Under the pieces are notes generated by a model, which was given only the letters and a program-made list of their open reading frames with translations, did not search any database and was not told where the DNA came from. DNA of 64,000 nucleotides from Saccharibacillus alkalitolerans (lineage in GTDB: Bacteria; Bacillota; Bacilli; Paenibacillales; Paenibacillaceae), in assembly GCF_011090185.1 (NCBI RefSeq), contig NZ_JAAFGS010000002.1:372001-436000 (forward strand). Direction: 5' to 3'. Position numbers and translations under genes: made by a program. Shown here piece after piece: positions 17,483 through 27,035 of this stretch (the first letter of the stretch is position 1; each line of letters opens with the position of its first letter).

Positions 17483-17518
17483 AAAGAGCTTCGGATACTT
17501 GGGTATCCGAAGCTCTTT
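17483..17518 (-). terminator. Terminator of the P450 gene
   Basis: A perfect 16-bp stem (AAAGAGCTTCGGATAC with its complement) and 4-base loop, 22 bases after the P450 stop codon. T-runs are short on both sides but the stem is strong. Confidence 0.8.
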
Positions 17519-17540
17519 TGCTTCCTATTACAACGGTAAA

Positions 17541-18824
17541 TCAACCTCTGTTGGGTGCCGCCTCGCTGCTCGCCAGCCGTACGTTTGTTATCACGAATCG
17601 GCTCTCCGGCAGCGCCGGCATGCGCGACAGGCTCAGTTCCAAATCCTGCTCCGGCACGTCGTACGCCATACGGTTCGTCAGGAATTCCAGCGAGACCCGC
17701 ATCGCGTCGATCGTCAGCCATTCGCCGGCGCAGCGGTGGCCGCTGTTCGGATCGCCGCCGCCCTGCGGAATCAGATCGAACGGGCTTCCGCCCCAGTTCT
17801 CGAACCGCTCCGGCTTGAACTTGTCGGCTTCGTCCCACAGCGCGGGATCGTGCGTCGTGCCGTATACGTCGAGCAGCACCATCGTTCCTTCCTCGAATTC
17901 ATGCCCTTTCCAGGTAAAATCATGAATAACCGAAGCGCCGAGGAACGGCGTGAAAGGATAATAACGGCGCGTCTCCTGCACGAACCACTGCCGGTATTTG
18001 CCTTCGTCGGCGGCCAGCTTCTCCCGATATTCGGGATGTTCGTGCAGCGCGATCGCCGTGAAGACCACGTAGCGACCGATCGCCACGATCGGCCGGACGA
18101 TATTGATCAGTTCGATCGCCGCCATTCGGGAGTCCAGCTCCCGATCCTGCAGATCGCGGTGGAACGCCATCGCGTAAGCGGCCGTGCCTTCGTCCGCTTT
18201 GAACTCGCCGGCCCGCAGATCCAAAATGAATCCTTCCAGCCACTCTTCGGTTCGCCGCCGGGCTCGTCTGCCCGCCGCATGCCGGGGACCGACCGCGCCG
18301 AACGCTTCGACCATGGCGCCCATGTCGTCGGCACGATTACGAACGGTCTCCTCTTCGATCGGCACGCCCGCCCAGCGGCAGGCCGCCCGATGCAGCAGCT
18401 CCTGCGATTCGCCGAACAGCTCCACTTCGCCGGCACCTTCCCATCTGCCGATCGCCGCTTCCCACTCTTGCGCGAGCAGCTGCATGAAGACGTCGAGACG
18501 CTCGCGCGACATCAGCGACATAAACAGCATTTTCCGGTGGCGATGCGCGTCCCCATCCATCGTCTGAATCGCGTTCTCGCCGAACAGCGATTTCTGGATC
18601 CGCTTCGGAATCGCGCCGGAACGTTGGAACTTCGACGTATCGTAAAACAGCTCCGCCGCGTCCTTGCCTCCGATACAGATCGCCGGCTGTCCCAGCAGAC
18701 GCGTGCGGAAGATTTCCGTCTCCATTTCCCTGCGCCGCTTAAAAATAAAATCGTAGCCGTCCTTGAGCAGAGCCAGGCTGTTGTCCGGCGTATGCTCCTG
18801 CGGCGTTTGTCCTTGCTGTGTCAT
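17541..18824 (-). CDS. Cytochrome P450 of the CYP152 type (fatty-acid peroxygenase)
   Basis: A 427-residue soluble P450. The heme-thiolate loop GHRCAGEW places the Cys at residue 365, near its position in B. subtilis CypC/YbdT (CYP152A1). The I-helix region has NIVRPIVAIGRYV in place of the usual acid-alcohol pair, and the segment RRYYPFTPFLG matches the CYP152 signature, where the Arg binds the fatty-acid carboxylate. These enzymes use hydrogen peroxide, with no reductase partner, to hydroxylate or decarboxylate fatty acids. AAAGGAGAG precedes ATG 18824; the extra 23 residues upstream are unsupported. No redox partner gene is nearby, as expected. Monocistronic. Confidence 0.92.
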   Translation of the reverse strand: MTQQGQTPQEHTPDNSLALLKDGYDFIFKRRREMETEIFRTRLLGQPAICIGGKDAAELFYDTSKFQRSGAIPKRIQKSLFGENAIQTMDGDAHRHRKMLFMSLMSRERLDVFMQLLAQEWEAAIGRWEGAGEVELFGESQELLHRAACRWAGVPIEEETVRNRADDMGAMVEAFGAVGPRHAAGRRARRRTEEWLEGFILDLRAGEFKADEGTAAYAMAFHRDLQDRELDSRMAAIELINIVRPIVAIGRYVVFTAIALHEHPEYREKLAADEGKYRQWFVQETRRYYPFTPFLGASVIHDFTWKGHEFEEGTMVLLDVYGTTHDPALWDEADKFKPERFENWGGSPFDLIPQGGGDPNSGHRCAGEWLTIDAMRVSLEFLTNRMAYDVPEQDLELSLSRMPALPESRFVITNVRLASSEAAPNRG

Positions 18825-19173
18825 GGCGATTCTCTCCTTTCGTGCTGAAGCATGCTTCCATGTCAACGTATTACCTGTTTTTCGAACGAACAAATCTTCC
18901 GGGCGGCGCTTCCTGTCCGAAGACTCTTGGGCAAGGAAGCGAATTCTTTAACAAGATTAATTTATATCTATCTTTATACGTTATTTTTTATTACATGAAT
19001 TTGATTTTAAATCATTTTTCCGAAAAATGGATTACATTTTCTTTCTTTTATGATATCTTATATCCCATAAATAGCTTAATTCACTTATTTCTCTTCCGAA
19101 AAGTCCGGGATATCGAACAATCAAGCTAATAATATTACATGATTGTGACAAAACAAGGAATGGAGGATGAATA
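18825..19173. other. AT-rich intergenic stretch upstream of the oligopeptide importer operon
   Basis: No gene is seen here. From about 18950 to 19150 the DNA is much richer in A and T than the rest of the window. It contains a small inverted repeat (CATTTTT-CCG-AAAAATG, 19013-19029) and several TATAAT-like words, so the promoters of the importer operon probably lie here, but I cannot pick one with confidence. Confidence 0.6.
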
Positions 19174-20235
19174 TTGAAAAAGAGCCTGTTGAAAATCGAA
19201 CGTTTGACCACCTCTTTCCGGATCGGCGACGACTACTATGCGGCAGTCGACGATGTATCGCTGACCGTCAACCGCGGCGAGGTGCTCGCCATCGTCGGCG
19301 AATCCGGTTCCGGCAAGAGCGCCCTCGCTTTCTCCGTCATGGGACTGCATGCTCACGCCCGCATCGACGGCCGCATCTATTACAAAGGCGAAGATTTGAT
19401 CGGCATGCCGGCCGCCAAGCTCAACAAGCTGCGCGGCAGCGAAATCGGCATGATCTTTCAGGACCCGCTCTCCGCGCTTAATCCGCTTATGACCGTCGGC
19501 GAACAGATCGAAGAATCGCTTCTGCTTCACCGAAACGGCATTTCCCGCGCGCAGCGCCGGAACGCCGCAATCGAACTGCTGAACAAAGTGGGCATTCCGT
19601 CCCCGGAACGCACCGCTGCGCAGTATCCGCACGAATTGTCCGGCGGCATGCGCCAGCGGATCGTCATCGCGATCGCGATCGCCAACCAGCCGAGCCTGCT
19701 GATCGCCGACGAGCCGACCACGGCGCTCGATGTCACGATTCAGCTGCAAATTCTCGATCTGATCAAAGCGCTGAAGAACGATATGGACGCCGGCGTCATC
19801 CTGATCACGCACGATCTGGGCGTTGTCGCCGAAATGGCCGACCGCGTCGCCGTCATGTATGCCGGACAAATCGTCGAGATCGCCGACATTTTCACGCTCA
19901 CCTCCAACCCCAAGCATCCGTATACCCGCTCGCTGCTTCAATCGATTCCGAACTCGGCGGAATCCGGCTCCCGGCTGCATACGATTCAAGGCATCGTGCC
20001 CTCGCTCAAACATCTTCCCCGCCGCGGCTGCCGTTTTCAATCGCGTATTCCTTGGATCGAAGCTTCGGAGCACGAGAGCGAACCGGAACTGCACGAGATC
20101 GAACCGGGACATTTCGTCCGCTGCACCTGCCATCTCCGTTTTCGCTTTCCGGATTCCGCTTCGGACGCCGGCCTGCCGCCTTCGGCAGACGCCTATTCCA
20201 TAAACGGGGAGGAATTCCGCTATGGCACTTCTTGA
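19174..20235 (+). CDS. Oligopeptide/dipeptide ABC importer, ATPase 1 (DppD/OppD-like)
   Basis: A 353-residue ATPase, first gene of a five-gene operon. Motifs: Walker A GESGSGKSA, Q-loop IFQDPLSALNP, signature LSGGMRQR, Walker B LLIADEPTTALD, and the switch His in LITHDLG. The C-terminal tail is the peptide-transporter type, with Cys residues (GCRFQ, RCTCHLR) that in relatives hold a metal cluster. It starts at TTG 19174, backed by GGAGG 7 bases upstream. The stop codon lies 14 bases inside the next gene, so translation is coupled. It powers uptake together with the second ATPase. Confidence 0.93.
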   Translation: MKKSLLKIERLTTSFRIGDDYYAAVDDVSLTVNRGEVLAIVGESGSGKSALAFSVMGLHAHARIDGRIYYKGEDLIGMPAAKLNKLRGSEIGMIFQDPLSALNPLMTVGEQIEESLLLHRNGISRAQRRNAAIELLNKVGIPSPERTAAQYPHELSGGMRQRIVIAIAIANQPSLLIADEPTTALDVTIQLQILDLIKALKNDMDAGVILITHDLGVVAEMADRVAVMYAGQIVEIADIFTLTSNPKHPYTRSLLQSIPNSAESGSRLHTIQGIVPSLKHLPRRGCRFQSRIPWIEASEHESEPELHEIEPGHFVRCTCHLRFRFPDSASDAGLPPSADAYSINGEEFRYGTS

Positions 20236-21151
20236 AGTCCGCGACCTGCAGGTCCATTTCCCGATTCGCGGCGGCCTATTCGGCCGGACGCAGGGATTCG
20301 TCAAAGCCGTCGACGGCGTCTCGCTGTCCATCGAACCGGGACAGACGTACGGCCTGGTCGGCGAATCGGGCTCGGGCAAAACGACGACCGGACGAGCCGT
20401 CATCGGCCTGAATGCCATTACTTCGGGCAGCGTCCTCTTCAACGGTCAGGAATTGACCGCCGCGAGAAACCGTTCGGCCGCACGCCGGGACATGCAGATG
20501 ATTTTTCAAGATCCCTATTCTTCGCTCAATCCCAAGAAGCGAGTGCTCGACATTATCGCCGAGCCGCTGCGCAATTACGAATCGCTTTCTCATAAAGAAG
20601 AGAAATTCCGGGCGGCCGAACTGCTCGAACGGGTAGGATTGAGTCCCGAAAGCCTCTATAAATATCCGCATCAGTTCTCCGGCGGGCAGCGGCAGCGGAT
20701 CGGCATCGCCCGCGCGATCGCCCTGAAGCCCAAGCTGATTATCGCGGACGAGCCGGTATCGGCGCTCGACGTGTCCGTCCAGGCCCAGGTGCTGAATTTT
20801 CTTCAGGATATCCAACAGGAGCTGGGTCTGACTTATCTCTTCATCAGCCATGATCTCGGAATCATCCGGCATATGTGCGACAAGATCGGCATTATGTATC
20901 GGGGCCGGCATGTGGAACAAGGCACGACCGAAGACATTTTCGAGCGGCCTCGTCACATCTATACGAAACGCCTGCTGTCCGCCATCCCCGATGTCGATCC
21001 GCGTCGGCGCGAGCGGTTGTCCGCCTTCCGGGCTTCTGTCAACGCCGAGTACGAAAACGGTTATGCCGATTACTTCGACGAAGCGGGACTCGCCTATGCC
21101 CTCCGTCCCGTCTCCGACACCCATCTCGCGGCACTTCCGGAAAGGAGCTGA
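20222..21151 (+). CDS. Oligopeptide/dipeptide ABC importer, ATPase 2 (OppF/DppF-like)
   Basis: A 309-residue ATPase, the partner of the preceding one. It shows the OppF-type insertion after beta-1 (RGGLFGRTQGFVKAVDGV), Walker A GESGSGKTT, Q-loop IFQDPYSSLNP, signature FSGGQRQR and Walker B LIIADEPVSALD, with a switch His in FISHDLG. GGGGAGG precedes ATG 20222. It is slightly shorter than OppF and lacks a Cys-rich tail. The stop is 5 bases before the permease start codon. Confidence 0.93.
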   Translation: MALLEVRDLQVHFPIRGGLFGRTQGFVKAVDGVSLSIEPGQTYGLVGESGSGKTTTGRAVIGLNAITSGSVLFNGQELTAARNRSAARRDMQMIFQDPYSSLNPKKRVLDIIAEPLRNYESLSHKEEKFRAAELLERVGLSPESLYKYPHQFSGGQRQRIGIARAIALKPKLIIADEPVSALDVSVQAQVLNFLQDIQQELGLTYLFISHDLGIIRHMCDKIGIMYRGRHVEQGTTEDIFERPRHIYTKRLLSAIPDVDPRRRERLSAFRASVNAEYENGYADYFDEAGLAYALRPVSDTHLAALPERS

Positions 21152-21156
21152 CGCCC

Positions 21157-22119
21157 GTGTGGAAAACGATCGTCCGACGCATTTTCGTCATGATTCCGCA
21201 AATTTTCTTTTTAAGCCTTCTGGTGTTCCTGCTGGCCAAAGCGATGCCCGGCGACGCGCTGACCGGTTCCATCGACCCGAACATCGACCCGGCCGCCATC
21301 GAAGCGCAGCGGGAACGGCTGGGCCTCAATAACCCCTGGTTCATTCAGTACTGGGATTGGATCAAAAACGCCGTGACCGGCGACCTGGGGCAGTCGTTCC
21401 GCTTCAAAATGCCGGTAACGCAGCTGATCGGCGAGCGGATGATGAACACTGTTTGGCTCTCCGTCGCCACGCTGATCCTGACTTACGTGATCGCGGTTCC
21501 GCTCGGCATCATCAGCGGGCGCTACAACGATACGTGGTCGGACCGGCTGATCACGGGCTATACATATCTCGGTTTCGCGGCTCCCTTATTCATCTTCGCG
21601 CTGCTGATGCTCTGGGTCTTCGGGTTCCAACTCGGCTGGTTCCCGACCGAAGGCAGCGTGGCGCCGGGCAGCGCCGCGGGCACGTTCGCTTATGCGATGA
21701 GCAAAATTTACCATCTGCTGCTTCCGTCGCTGTCCATGGCGCTGATCACCACGGTCTCGACCGTGCAGTATCTGCGCAGCGAAATCATCGACACGAAGCA
21801 GAAAGATTTCGTGCTGACCGCCCGCGCCAAAGGCGCTTCCGAATCGCGCATTTACAACCGCCATATTCTGCGCAATTCGCTGCTGCCCATCGCCGCTTTT
21901 TTCGGATACGAGATCACCGGCCTGATCGGCGGCACCGTGTTCATCGAGAACATTTTCAGCTATCCCGGGATGGGCCAGCTGTTTATCAGCTCCATTTCGA
22001 TCCGCGACTTCAGCGTCGTCACGTCCCTGGTGCTGCTGTTCGGCATCGCTTCGATCGTCGGCGCGCTGCTGTCCGACATGATCTTGAGCGCAGTCGATCC
22101 GCGCATCCGCATCAAATAA
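21157..22119 (+). CDS. Oligopeptide/dipeptide ABC importer, permease 1 (OppB/DppB-like)
   Basis: A 320-residue inner-membrane permease with about six helices. The first helix is followed by the external region typical of DppB (PGDALTGSIDPNIDPA), and the cytosolic EAA loop appears as LTARAKGASESRIYNRHILRN, cut here at its core: ARAKGASE, then HILRNSLLP. Start GTG 21157 follows AAAGGAG by 9 bases; a longer reading that begins at 20875 overlaps the ATPase gene and is rejected. Forms the channel with permease 2. Confidence 0.92.
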   Translation: MWKTIVRRIFVMIPQIFFLSLLVFLLAKAMPGDALTGSIDPNIDPAAIEAQRERLGLNNPWFIQYWDWIKNAVTGDLGQSFRFKMPVTQLIGERMMNTVWLSVATLILTYVIAVPLGIISGRYNDTWSDRLITGYTYLGFAAPLFIFALLMLWVFGFQLGWFPTEGSVAPGSAAGTFAYAMSKIYHLLLPSLSMALITTVSTVQYLRSEIIDTKQKDFVLTARAKGASESRIYNRHILRNSLLPIAAFFGYEITGLIGGTVFIENIFSYPGMGQLFISSISIRDFSVVTSLVLLFGIASIVGALLSDMILSAVDPRIRIK

Positions 22120-22152
22120 CCGTATCCGCCTCGGAAAGGAGCGCCGTCATTC

Positions 22153-23073
22153 ATGGAAAATATCGATCCCAACCTGGTCGTGCAGGATCTTGAAGTCCGC
22201 GGCATCGACGAGAAAAGCCCGTCCGGGCTGCGCATTTTATGGCGCGAAATCGTCAGGGACAAAGTCGCCCTGATCTCGCTGATTCTGTTCTCCCTTATCG
22301 TACTGGCCGTGTACGGCACCGCCCTATTCCTGGATCAGGACGAGATCGTCCGGGTCGACCTGTTCGCCCTGTACGAGAAACCGTCCGCCAACTTCTGGCT
22401 TGGCACCGATTACGGAGGACGCGACATTTTCGGACAGCTAATTATCGGGACGCGAAATTCGCTCAGCATCGGCTTTATCGTGACGGGACTTGCCGGCATC
22501 ATCGGAATCACGCTCGGCCTCGTCGCCGGCTATTTCGGGGGCATGGTGGACCATGCGCTGATGCGGGTCGTCGACTTTTTCATGGTGCTGCCGATGACGA
22601 TGATCGTGATCGCGTTCGTTACCGCGGTTCCGAAATATAGCATCGTATCCTTTTCCCTCATCATGACCGCCTTTCTCTGGATGGGCAAAGCGAGGCTGAT
22701 CCGATCGAGGGCGCTGCAGGAACGGGAAATGGAATATGTCCAAGCTTCACGCACGATGGGCACCCCGCATTTTAAAATCATGCTTGCGCAGGTGCTGCCC
22801 AACCTCAGTTCCCTGATTATCGTGACGCTTACGCTCAATCTGGCCGGCAATATCGGTCTCGAATCGGGTCTGTCCTTCCTCGGCTTCGGATTCCCCGAAA
22901 GCACGCCTAGCCTCGGCACGCTGGTCAGCTACGCGACGAACCCGCAGACGTTGGAATCCCGCTGGTGGATATGGTTGCCCGCATCGGTGCTGATCCTTGT
23001 ATTGATGCTTTGCATAAACAATGTCGGTCAAGCCTTGAAGCGCGCAACGGATGCCAGACAAAGAAGAGGATAA
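22153..23073 (+). CDS. Oligopeptide/dipeptide ABC importer, permease 2 (OppC/DppC-like)
   Basis: A 306-residue permease of the OppC type: an N-terminal cytosolic stretch, the first helix (VALISLILFSLIVLAVYG), then the family motif LGTDYGGRDIFGQLI, and the EAA loop around VQASRTMGTPHFKIM. Near the C-terminus GLSFLGFGFPESTPSLG is the standard OppC signature. AAAGGAG stands 11 bases before ATG 22153. Thirty-three bases separate it from permease 1. Confidence 0.92.
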   Translation: MENIDPNLVVQDLEVRGIDEKSPSGLRILWREIVRDKVALISLILFSLIVLAVYGTALFLDQDEIVRVDLFALYEKPSANFWLGTDYGGRDIFGQLIIGTRNSLSIGFIVTGLAGIIGITLGLVAGYFGGMVDHALMRVVDFFMVLPMTMIVIAFVTAVPKYSIVSFSLIMTAFLWMGKARLIRSRALQEREMEYVQASRTMGTPHFKIMLAQVLPNLSSLIIVTLTLNLAGNIGLESGLSFLGFGFPESTPSLGTLVSYATNPQTLESRWWIWLPASVLILVLMLCINNVGQALKRATDARQRRG

Positions 23074-23088
23074 GGGAGGAAAAGAGAA

Positions 23089-24936
23089 ATGAAGAAATCG
23101 TATACGGGGGCATTTCGTCTCTTTACGCTGCTGCTGGTCATGATGATGGTATTGTCCGCCTGCGGAGGCGGAACGGAGACGGCCGAACCGGCGGCGGGAG
23201 CTGCGGAGTCCGGCCAGGCGGCGGCAGGCGGAGGGACGGCCGCCGAAGACGACAAGTCGGAAGACGGGCTGGTCTCGATCGAAGACTTCGATACGGCCGC
23301 AGCCAACGAAGGCACGGCGATCGAAGGAGGCAGCTTGAATTACGGTCTCGTTTCCGACACGCCGTTCGAAGGCACGCTCAATCCCTTGTTTTCCTCCGGC
23401 GTCCCGGACGCGAACGTTTCGCAGTTTTTCTCCGAAAGCATGCTGACCGTCGACGAAAACTACGTGTACACGAACGACGGCGCCGCCACATACGAAGTAT
23501 CCGACGACGGACGCGTGTTCACCTTCACGATCCGCGACGAAGTCAACTGGTCGGACGGCAAACCCGTTACGGCGGAAGACTGGATCTTCGCGTTCGAAGT
23601 GATCGGCCATCCGGAATACGACGGGCCGCGCTACGGATCGGACATCGAAAACATCGAAGGCATGGCGGAATACCATGAAGGCAAAGCCGATACGATCTCC
23701 GGCCTCGTCGCGCTGAGCGACAAAAAACTGCGGATGACCTTCCTGAAGGCCACCCCTTCCCTGCTCAGCGGCGGCCTCTGGACCAGCGTCGTTCCGAAGC
23801 ATGTTTACGGAGACATTCCGATTACCGAGATGGCCGCCGCTCCCGAAACCCGCGAGCATCCGATCGGCTTCGGTCCGTTCGTCGTGGACCGCATCGTGCC
23901 GGGCGAATCCGTGACGTACAAGCGCAACGACAACTACTGGCGCGGCAAGCCGGCGCTGGACGGCGTTACGCTGCGCGTCGTTTCCCCGTCTACGGTCGTA
24001 CAGCAGCTCGAAACGGGCGGCGTCGATCTCGTGGACGCCTTCCCCGCCGACCAGTATCCCGATAACGCCGACATGTCGAACGTCCAATATCTCGGCGACA
24101 CCGACGCGGCTTATACGTATATCGGCTTTAAGCTCGGAACCTGGGACAAAAAAGCGAAGGAAGTCGTCACGAATCCCGATGCGAAAATGGCCGACGTCAA
24201 CCTGCGAAAAGCCATGTGGTACGCGGTCGATAACGACCAGGTCGGACAGCGCTTCTATCACGGTCTGCGCTGGAACGCGACGACGCTGATCGCGCCGTCC
24301 CACCCGGACTTCCACGATACCGAAAATCCGGGCGTCGCCTACGATCCGGAAGAAGCCAAGCGGCTGCTCGACGAAGCCGGCTACAAGATGGACGGCGAAT
24401 TCCGCACCAATCCGGACGGCACCCCGCTCGAGATCAACTTCGTCTCCATGACGGGCAGCGACGTCGCCGAACCTTTGGCCCAGTATTACGTCCAGTCCTG
24501 GAAAGCGATCGGGCTCAACGTCAAGCTGGAAATGCTCGAATTCAACACGTTCTATGACCGGGTCGGACAGAACGGCGACGACGATCCGAGCGTGGACGTG
24601 TTCCAGGGCGCCTGGTCGCTCGGCTACGACGTCGATCCGACCGCCCTTTACGGCCGGGATGCCCTGTTCAATTTCTCCCGCTGGTCCAACGAAGAGAACG
24701 ACCGTCTGCTGAAGGAGGGCGTATCGGAAGCGTCGATGGACGTGGCTCATCGTCAGCAGGTCTACAAAGATTGGCAGCAGTTGATGGTCGACGAAGTACC
24801 GGTCTTTCCGACGCTCTACCGCGCCTCGCTCGTACCGGTCAACAAACGCGTCATGAACTACGACATCGCTACCGGCAGCGGCGTGTATCTGTATCAGCTC
24901 GCGCTGAATTCGGATAAGCCTGTCGTCGCCGAGTAA
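23089..24936 (+). CDS. Oligopeptide/dipeptide ABC importer, substrate-binding lipoprotein (family 5)
   Basis: A 615-residue extracellular receptor. The signal peptide ends with lipobox LSAC, so Cys is lipidated and holds the protein on the outer face of the membrane. A low-complexity Ala/Gly/Glu/Asp linker (about 25-75) separates the anchor from the SBP_bac_5 fold: [37 protein letters not shown] and NDDPS-type C-terminal segments. Last gene of the operon, 15 bases after permease 2, followed by a strong terminator. Ligand is probably a peptide or, as in some Paenibacillus homologues, an oligosaccharide; it cannot be told here. Confidence 0.92.
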   Translation: MKKSYTGAFRLFTLLLVMMMVLSACGGGTETAEPAAGAAESGQAAAGGGTAAEDDKSEDGLVSIEDFDTAAANEGTAIEGGSLNYGLVSDTPFEGTLNPLFSSGVPDANVSQFFSESMLTVDENYVYTNDGAATYEVSDDGRVFTFTIRDEVNWSDGKPVTAEDWIFAFEVIGHPEYDGPRYGSDIENIEGMAEYHEGKADTISGLVALSDKKLRMTFLKATPSLLSGGLWTSVVPKHVYGDIPITEMAAAPETREHPIGFGPFVVDRIVPGESVTYKRNDNYWRGKPALDGVTLRVVSPSTVVQQLETGGVDLVDAFPADQYPDNADMSNVQYLGDTDAAYTYIGFKLGTWDKKAKEVVTNPDAKMADVNLRKAMWYAVDNDQVGQRFYHGLRWNATTLIAPSHPDFHDTENPGVAYDPEEAKRLLDEAGYKMDGEFRTNPDGTPLEINFVSMTGSDVAEPLAQYYVQSWKAIGLNVKLEMLEFNTFYDRVGQNGDDDPSVDVFQGAWSLGYDVDPTALYGRDALFNFSRWSNEENDRLLKEGVSEASMDVAHRQQVYKDWQQLMVDEVPVFPTLYRASLVPVNKRVMNYDIATGSGVYLYQLALNSDKPVVAE

Positions 24937-24966
24937 ATCGGTCCTGCGCAGCCGGATTCGCCCGGC

Positions 24967-25005
24967 AAAGATTCCCCGGAAGCTTTTTCCGGGGAATCTT
25001 TTTTT
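24967..25005 (+). terminator. Terminator of the oligopeptide importer operon
   Basis: AAAGATTCCCCGGAA and TTCCGGGGAATCTTT form a 15-bp stem, followed by a run of seven T. It starts 30 bases after the last stop codon. Confidence 0.93.
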
Positions 25006-25122
25006 GCCGCGCTATCGCTTATCCGAATTCGGAAGCCTCGGGCGGAAGTCCGGCTTCTTCTCGTTACGCGCCTCGAAATTCCATTTTTTATGCCTTTTCT
25101 GTCGAAACCTTATTTTTTTCAG

Positions 25123-25150
25123 TCAATAAATGCTCTTGGGCTGACGATAA
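25123..25150 (+). promoter_or_regulatory. Candidate sigma-D-like promoter of the chemoreceptor gene
   Basis: TCAA, 16 bases, GACGATAA resembles the B. subtilis sigma-D consensus TAAA-N14-16-GCCGATAT (3 of 4 and 6 of 8 matches). It lies about 75 bases before the start codon, a sensible place for a motility-class gene. Confidence 0.35.
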
Positions 25151-25226
25151 CATAGTTAGCCGCAATCTCGGCACCTTCGCCGCATGCGAACATTATATTC
25201 AACGAGAAAGAAGGGACATCCGCTCA

Positions 25227-26726
25227 ATGCCGACCAAATTCGAAAGACATTCTTCCACTTTGATCTTCTTTACCCTGGAATCGCTGCTCGTCTCGCTGTA
25301 TCCGATCTTCGCCATTCTTTGGCTGACCGGGCTCATGACGCTCTCCAGCACGCTGGTCGTTCTGGCGATCAACACCGTACTGATGGGCGTCTACTACGCC
25401 TTGTATAAATTCGTCGCGGACAAGGAGTGGGGCAAGTATCCGCTCGTACTGGGCTGCTTCATCGTCGGAAACATCCTTTTCCTGTTTATCCCGAGCACGA
25501 TCATCTGGGTGGCGCTCTTCATTTATATGACGCTTTCGCTCGTTTATCTGTGCAAGCAGGTGATCGTCATGGGCGGCATCGCCGGCGTCCTGTCGCTGAC
25601 GCTCCAGCTGTTCGTCAACTCTCACGTCCCGGCTTACAGCCCGCTCGATTACGCGGTGCTGTACATCGTCATGGTCATGGTCGGCGTCGCCAACTACGCG
25701 GTCTGCACCATCGGCCGGAACATGCTGGAAGAATCCGCAGGGCAAAAACGCATGATCGAAGCGCTGCTGGTCGAAGTCGAACGCTCCGCGTCCGAACTGA
25801 AAACGTTCGGCGAGTCGGTCGCCTCCGGCGCGAACGAGACGTCGCGCATTTCGGAAGAAGCCGCGGGCAGCTTCGCGGAAATCTCCAAAGGCATCGAGAT
25901 TCAGGCGCAGAACATGCAGGAAATCAACGAAGCGATGATCCAATCCGGCGAAAGCATCGAACGGATCAGCGAGGAGACCGGCGAAATGAACGCTCTCTCC
26001 CTCAGCACGACGCGTCTCACGGAAGAAGGCGGCCGCAAGGCCGAGGAACTGCGCGAAGATATGTCGCTCGTACGCGGCAGCATGACCGAGACGGTCTCTC
26101 AGGTCGATCTGCTGAACCGTTATGCCGAAGAAGCGCAGGCGATCCTGACCGCCATTACGGAAATCGCCAACCAGACCAATTTGCTGTCGCTGAACGCCAG
26201 CATCGAAGCGGCGCGCGCCGGCGAGCAGGGCCGCGGCTTCGCGGTCGTCGCCGGCGAAATCCGCAGCCTGTCCGGCAACGTCCAATCTTCCGCCGAAGAC
26301 ATCGCCGGACTGCTGCAGCAGATCCGCAGCCAGACCGGTACCGTATCGGATTATGTGCGCAAAAGCGAATCGACGCTGGAAGGCCTCGAGCGCAGCACAT
26401 ACGAAACGGGAGAACTGTTCGATCGCATCACGCAGGATGCGGCGACCGTGCTCGCCAAGTCGGCCGAAGTCCAGCAGAACATCGTCAGCCTCAAAGAATT
26501 CAACGGAGGCGTGGCCGGCCAGGTCGCCGACTTCTCGGCGATCAGCCAGCAGACGTCGGCTTCCGTGGAGATGGTCGCCAGCGGCGTGTACCGCCAGCGC
26601 GATTCGATCCGTCAGATTTCGGACAGCGTGAGCCGACTCGATACGATGATCGAAGCGCTGCGCGGGCTGACCGAGCGCTCCGAAGAGAAAGCCGACAAGC
26701 CGGAGCTCGTCGAAAAAACGGCTTAA
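25227..26726 (+). CDS. Methyl-accepting chemotaxis protein with a six-helix membrane domain
   Basis: A 499-residue chemoreceptor. The first 165 residues form about six closely spaced membrane helices (such as [18 protein letters not shown]) with no sizable external ligand-binding domain and no visible HAMP domain. A long coiled coil follows (about 170-490) with the hallmark tip [18 protein letters not shown] and [14 protein letters not shown], where CheA and CheW bind, flanked by Gln/Glu methylation regions. Such 6-TM receptors may sense within the membrane or respond to energy state. Start ATG 25227 has a modest GAAGGGA site. The gene is alone; a sigma-D-like promoter lies upstream. Confidence 0.9.
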   Translation: MPTKFERHSSTLIFFTLESLLVSLYPIFAILWLTGLMTLSSTLVVLAINTVLMGVYYALYKFVADKEWGKYPLVLGCFIVGNILFLFIPSTIIWVALFIYMTLSLVYLCKQVIVMGGIAGVLSLTLQLFVNSHVPAYSPLDYAVLYIVMVMVGVANYAVCTIGRNMLEESAGQKRMIEALLVEVERSASELKTFGESVASGANETSRISEEAAGSFAEISKGIEIQAQNMQEINEAMIQSGESIERISEETGEMNALSLSTTRLTEEGGRKAEELREDMSLVRGSMTETVSQVDLLNRYAEEAQAILTAITEIANQTNLLSLNASIEAARAGEQGRGFAVVAGEIRSLSGNVQSSAEDIAGLLQQIRSQTGTVSDYVRKSESTLEGLERSTYETGELFDRITQDAATVLAKSAEVQQNIVSLKEFNGGVAGQVADFSAISQQTSASVEMVASGVYRQRDSIRQISDSVSRLDTMIEALRGLTERSEEKADKPELVEKTA

Positions 26727-26830
26727 TCCCGATTCCGGATACAACTTTTTCCATCTTCGGCTCGTCTGGGAAGCTTCCTTTCCCGAACGATCAAAGGCCT
26801 CCTTGCAGTCGAACCGAATCCGTTCGCACG

Positions 26831-26872
26831 AAAAAACCGCGAAAGCGCTCATGGCGCCGCCGCGGCTTTTTT
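26831..26872. terminator. Bidirectional terminator between chemoreceptor and HAD genes
   Basis: AAAAAACCGCG pairs with CGCGGCTTTTTT around an inner GCGC/GCGC hairpin. It is the main feature of the 309-bp gap 26727-27035, which holds no credible gene. Confidence 0.75.
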
Positions 26873-27035
26873 CGTTTTCGTGCCTTTTTTCCGGATTCCG
26901 GCCTCGTCTTCGCTTCGAAGCCTTTTTCGCCGCCGATATCGGGTCCGATTTCAGGATGGACGTACTTAAGCGCCCGCTTTCGGACGCCTTCGCAGATCGG
27001 TCCGTTTTCGAAGCGTGCCGCCGGCAGCCCCGGCC

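Noticed and set aside
17383-17838. N-terminal extension of the CAP/SLH protein to 17838
   Set aside because: It runs antisense through the P450 gene and its terminator and would put the signal peptide deep inside the protein.
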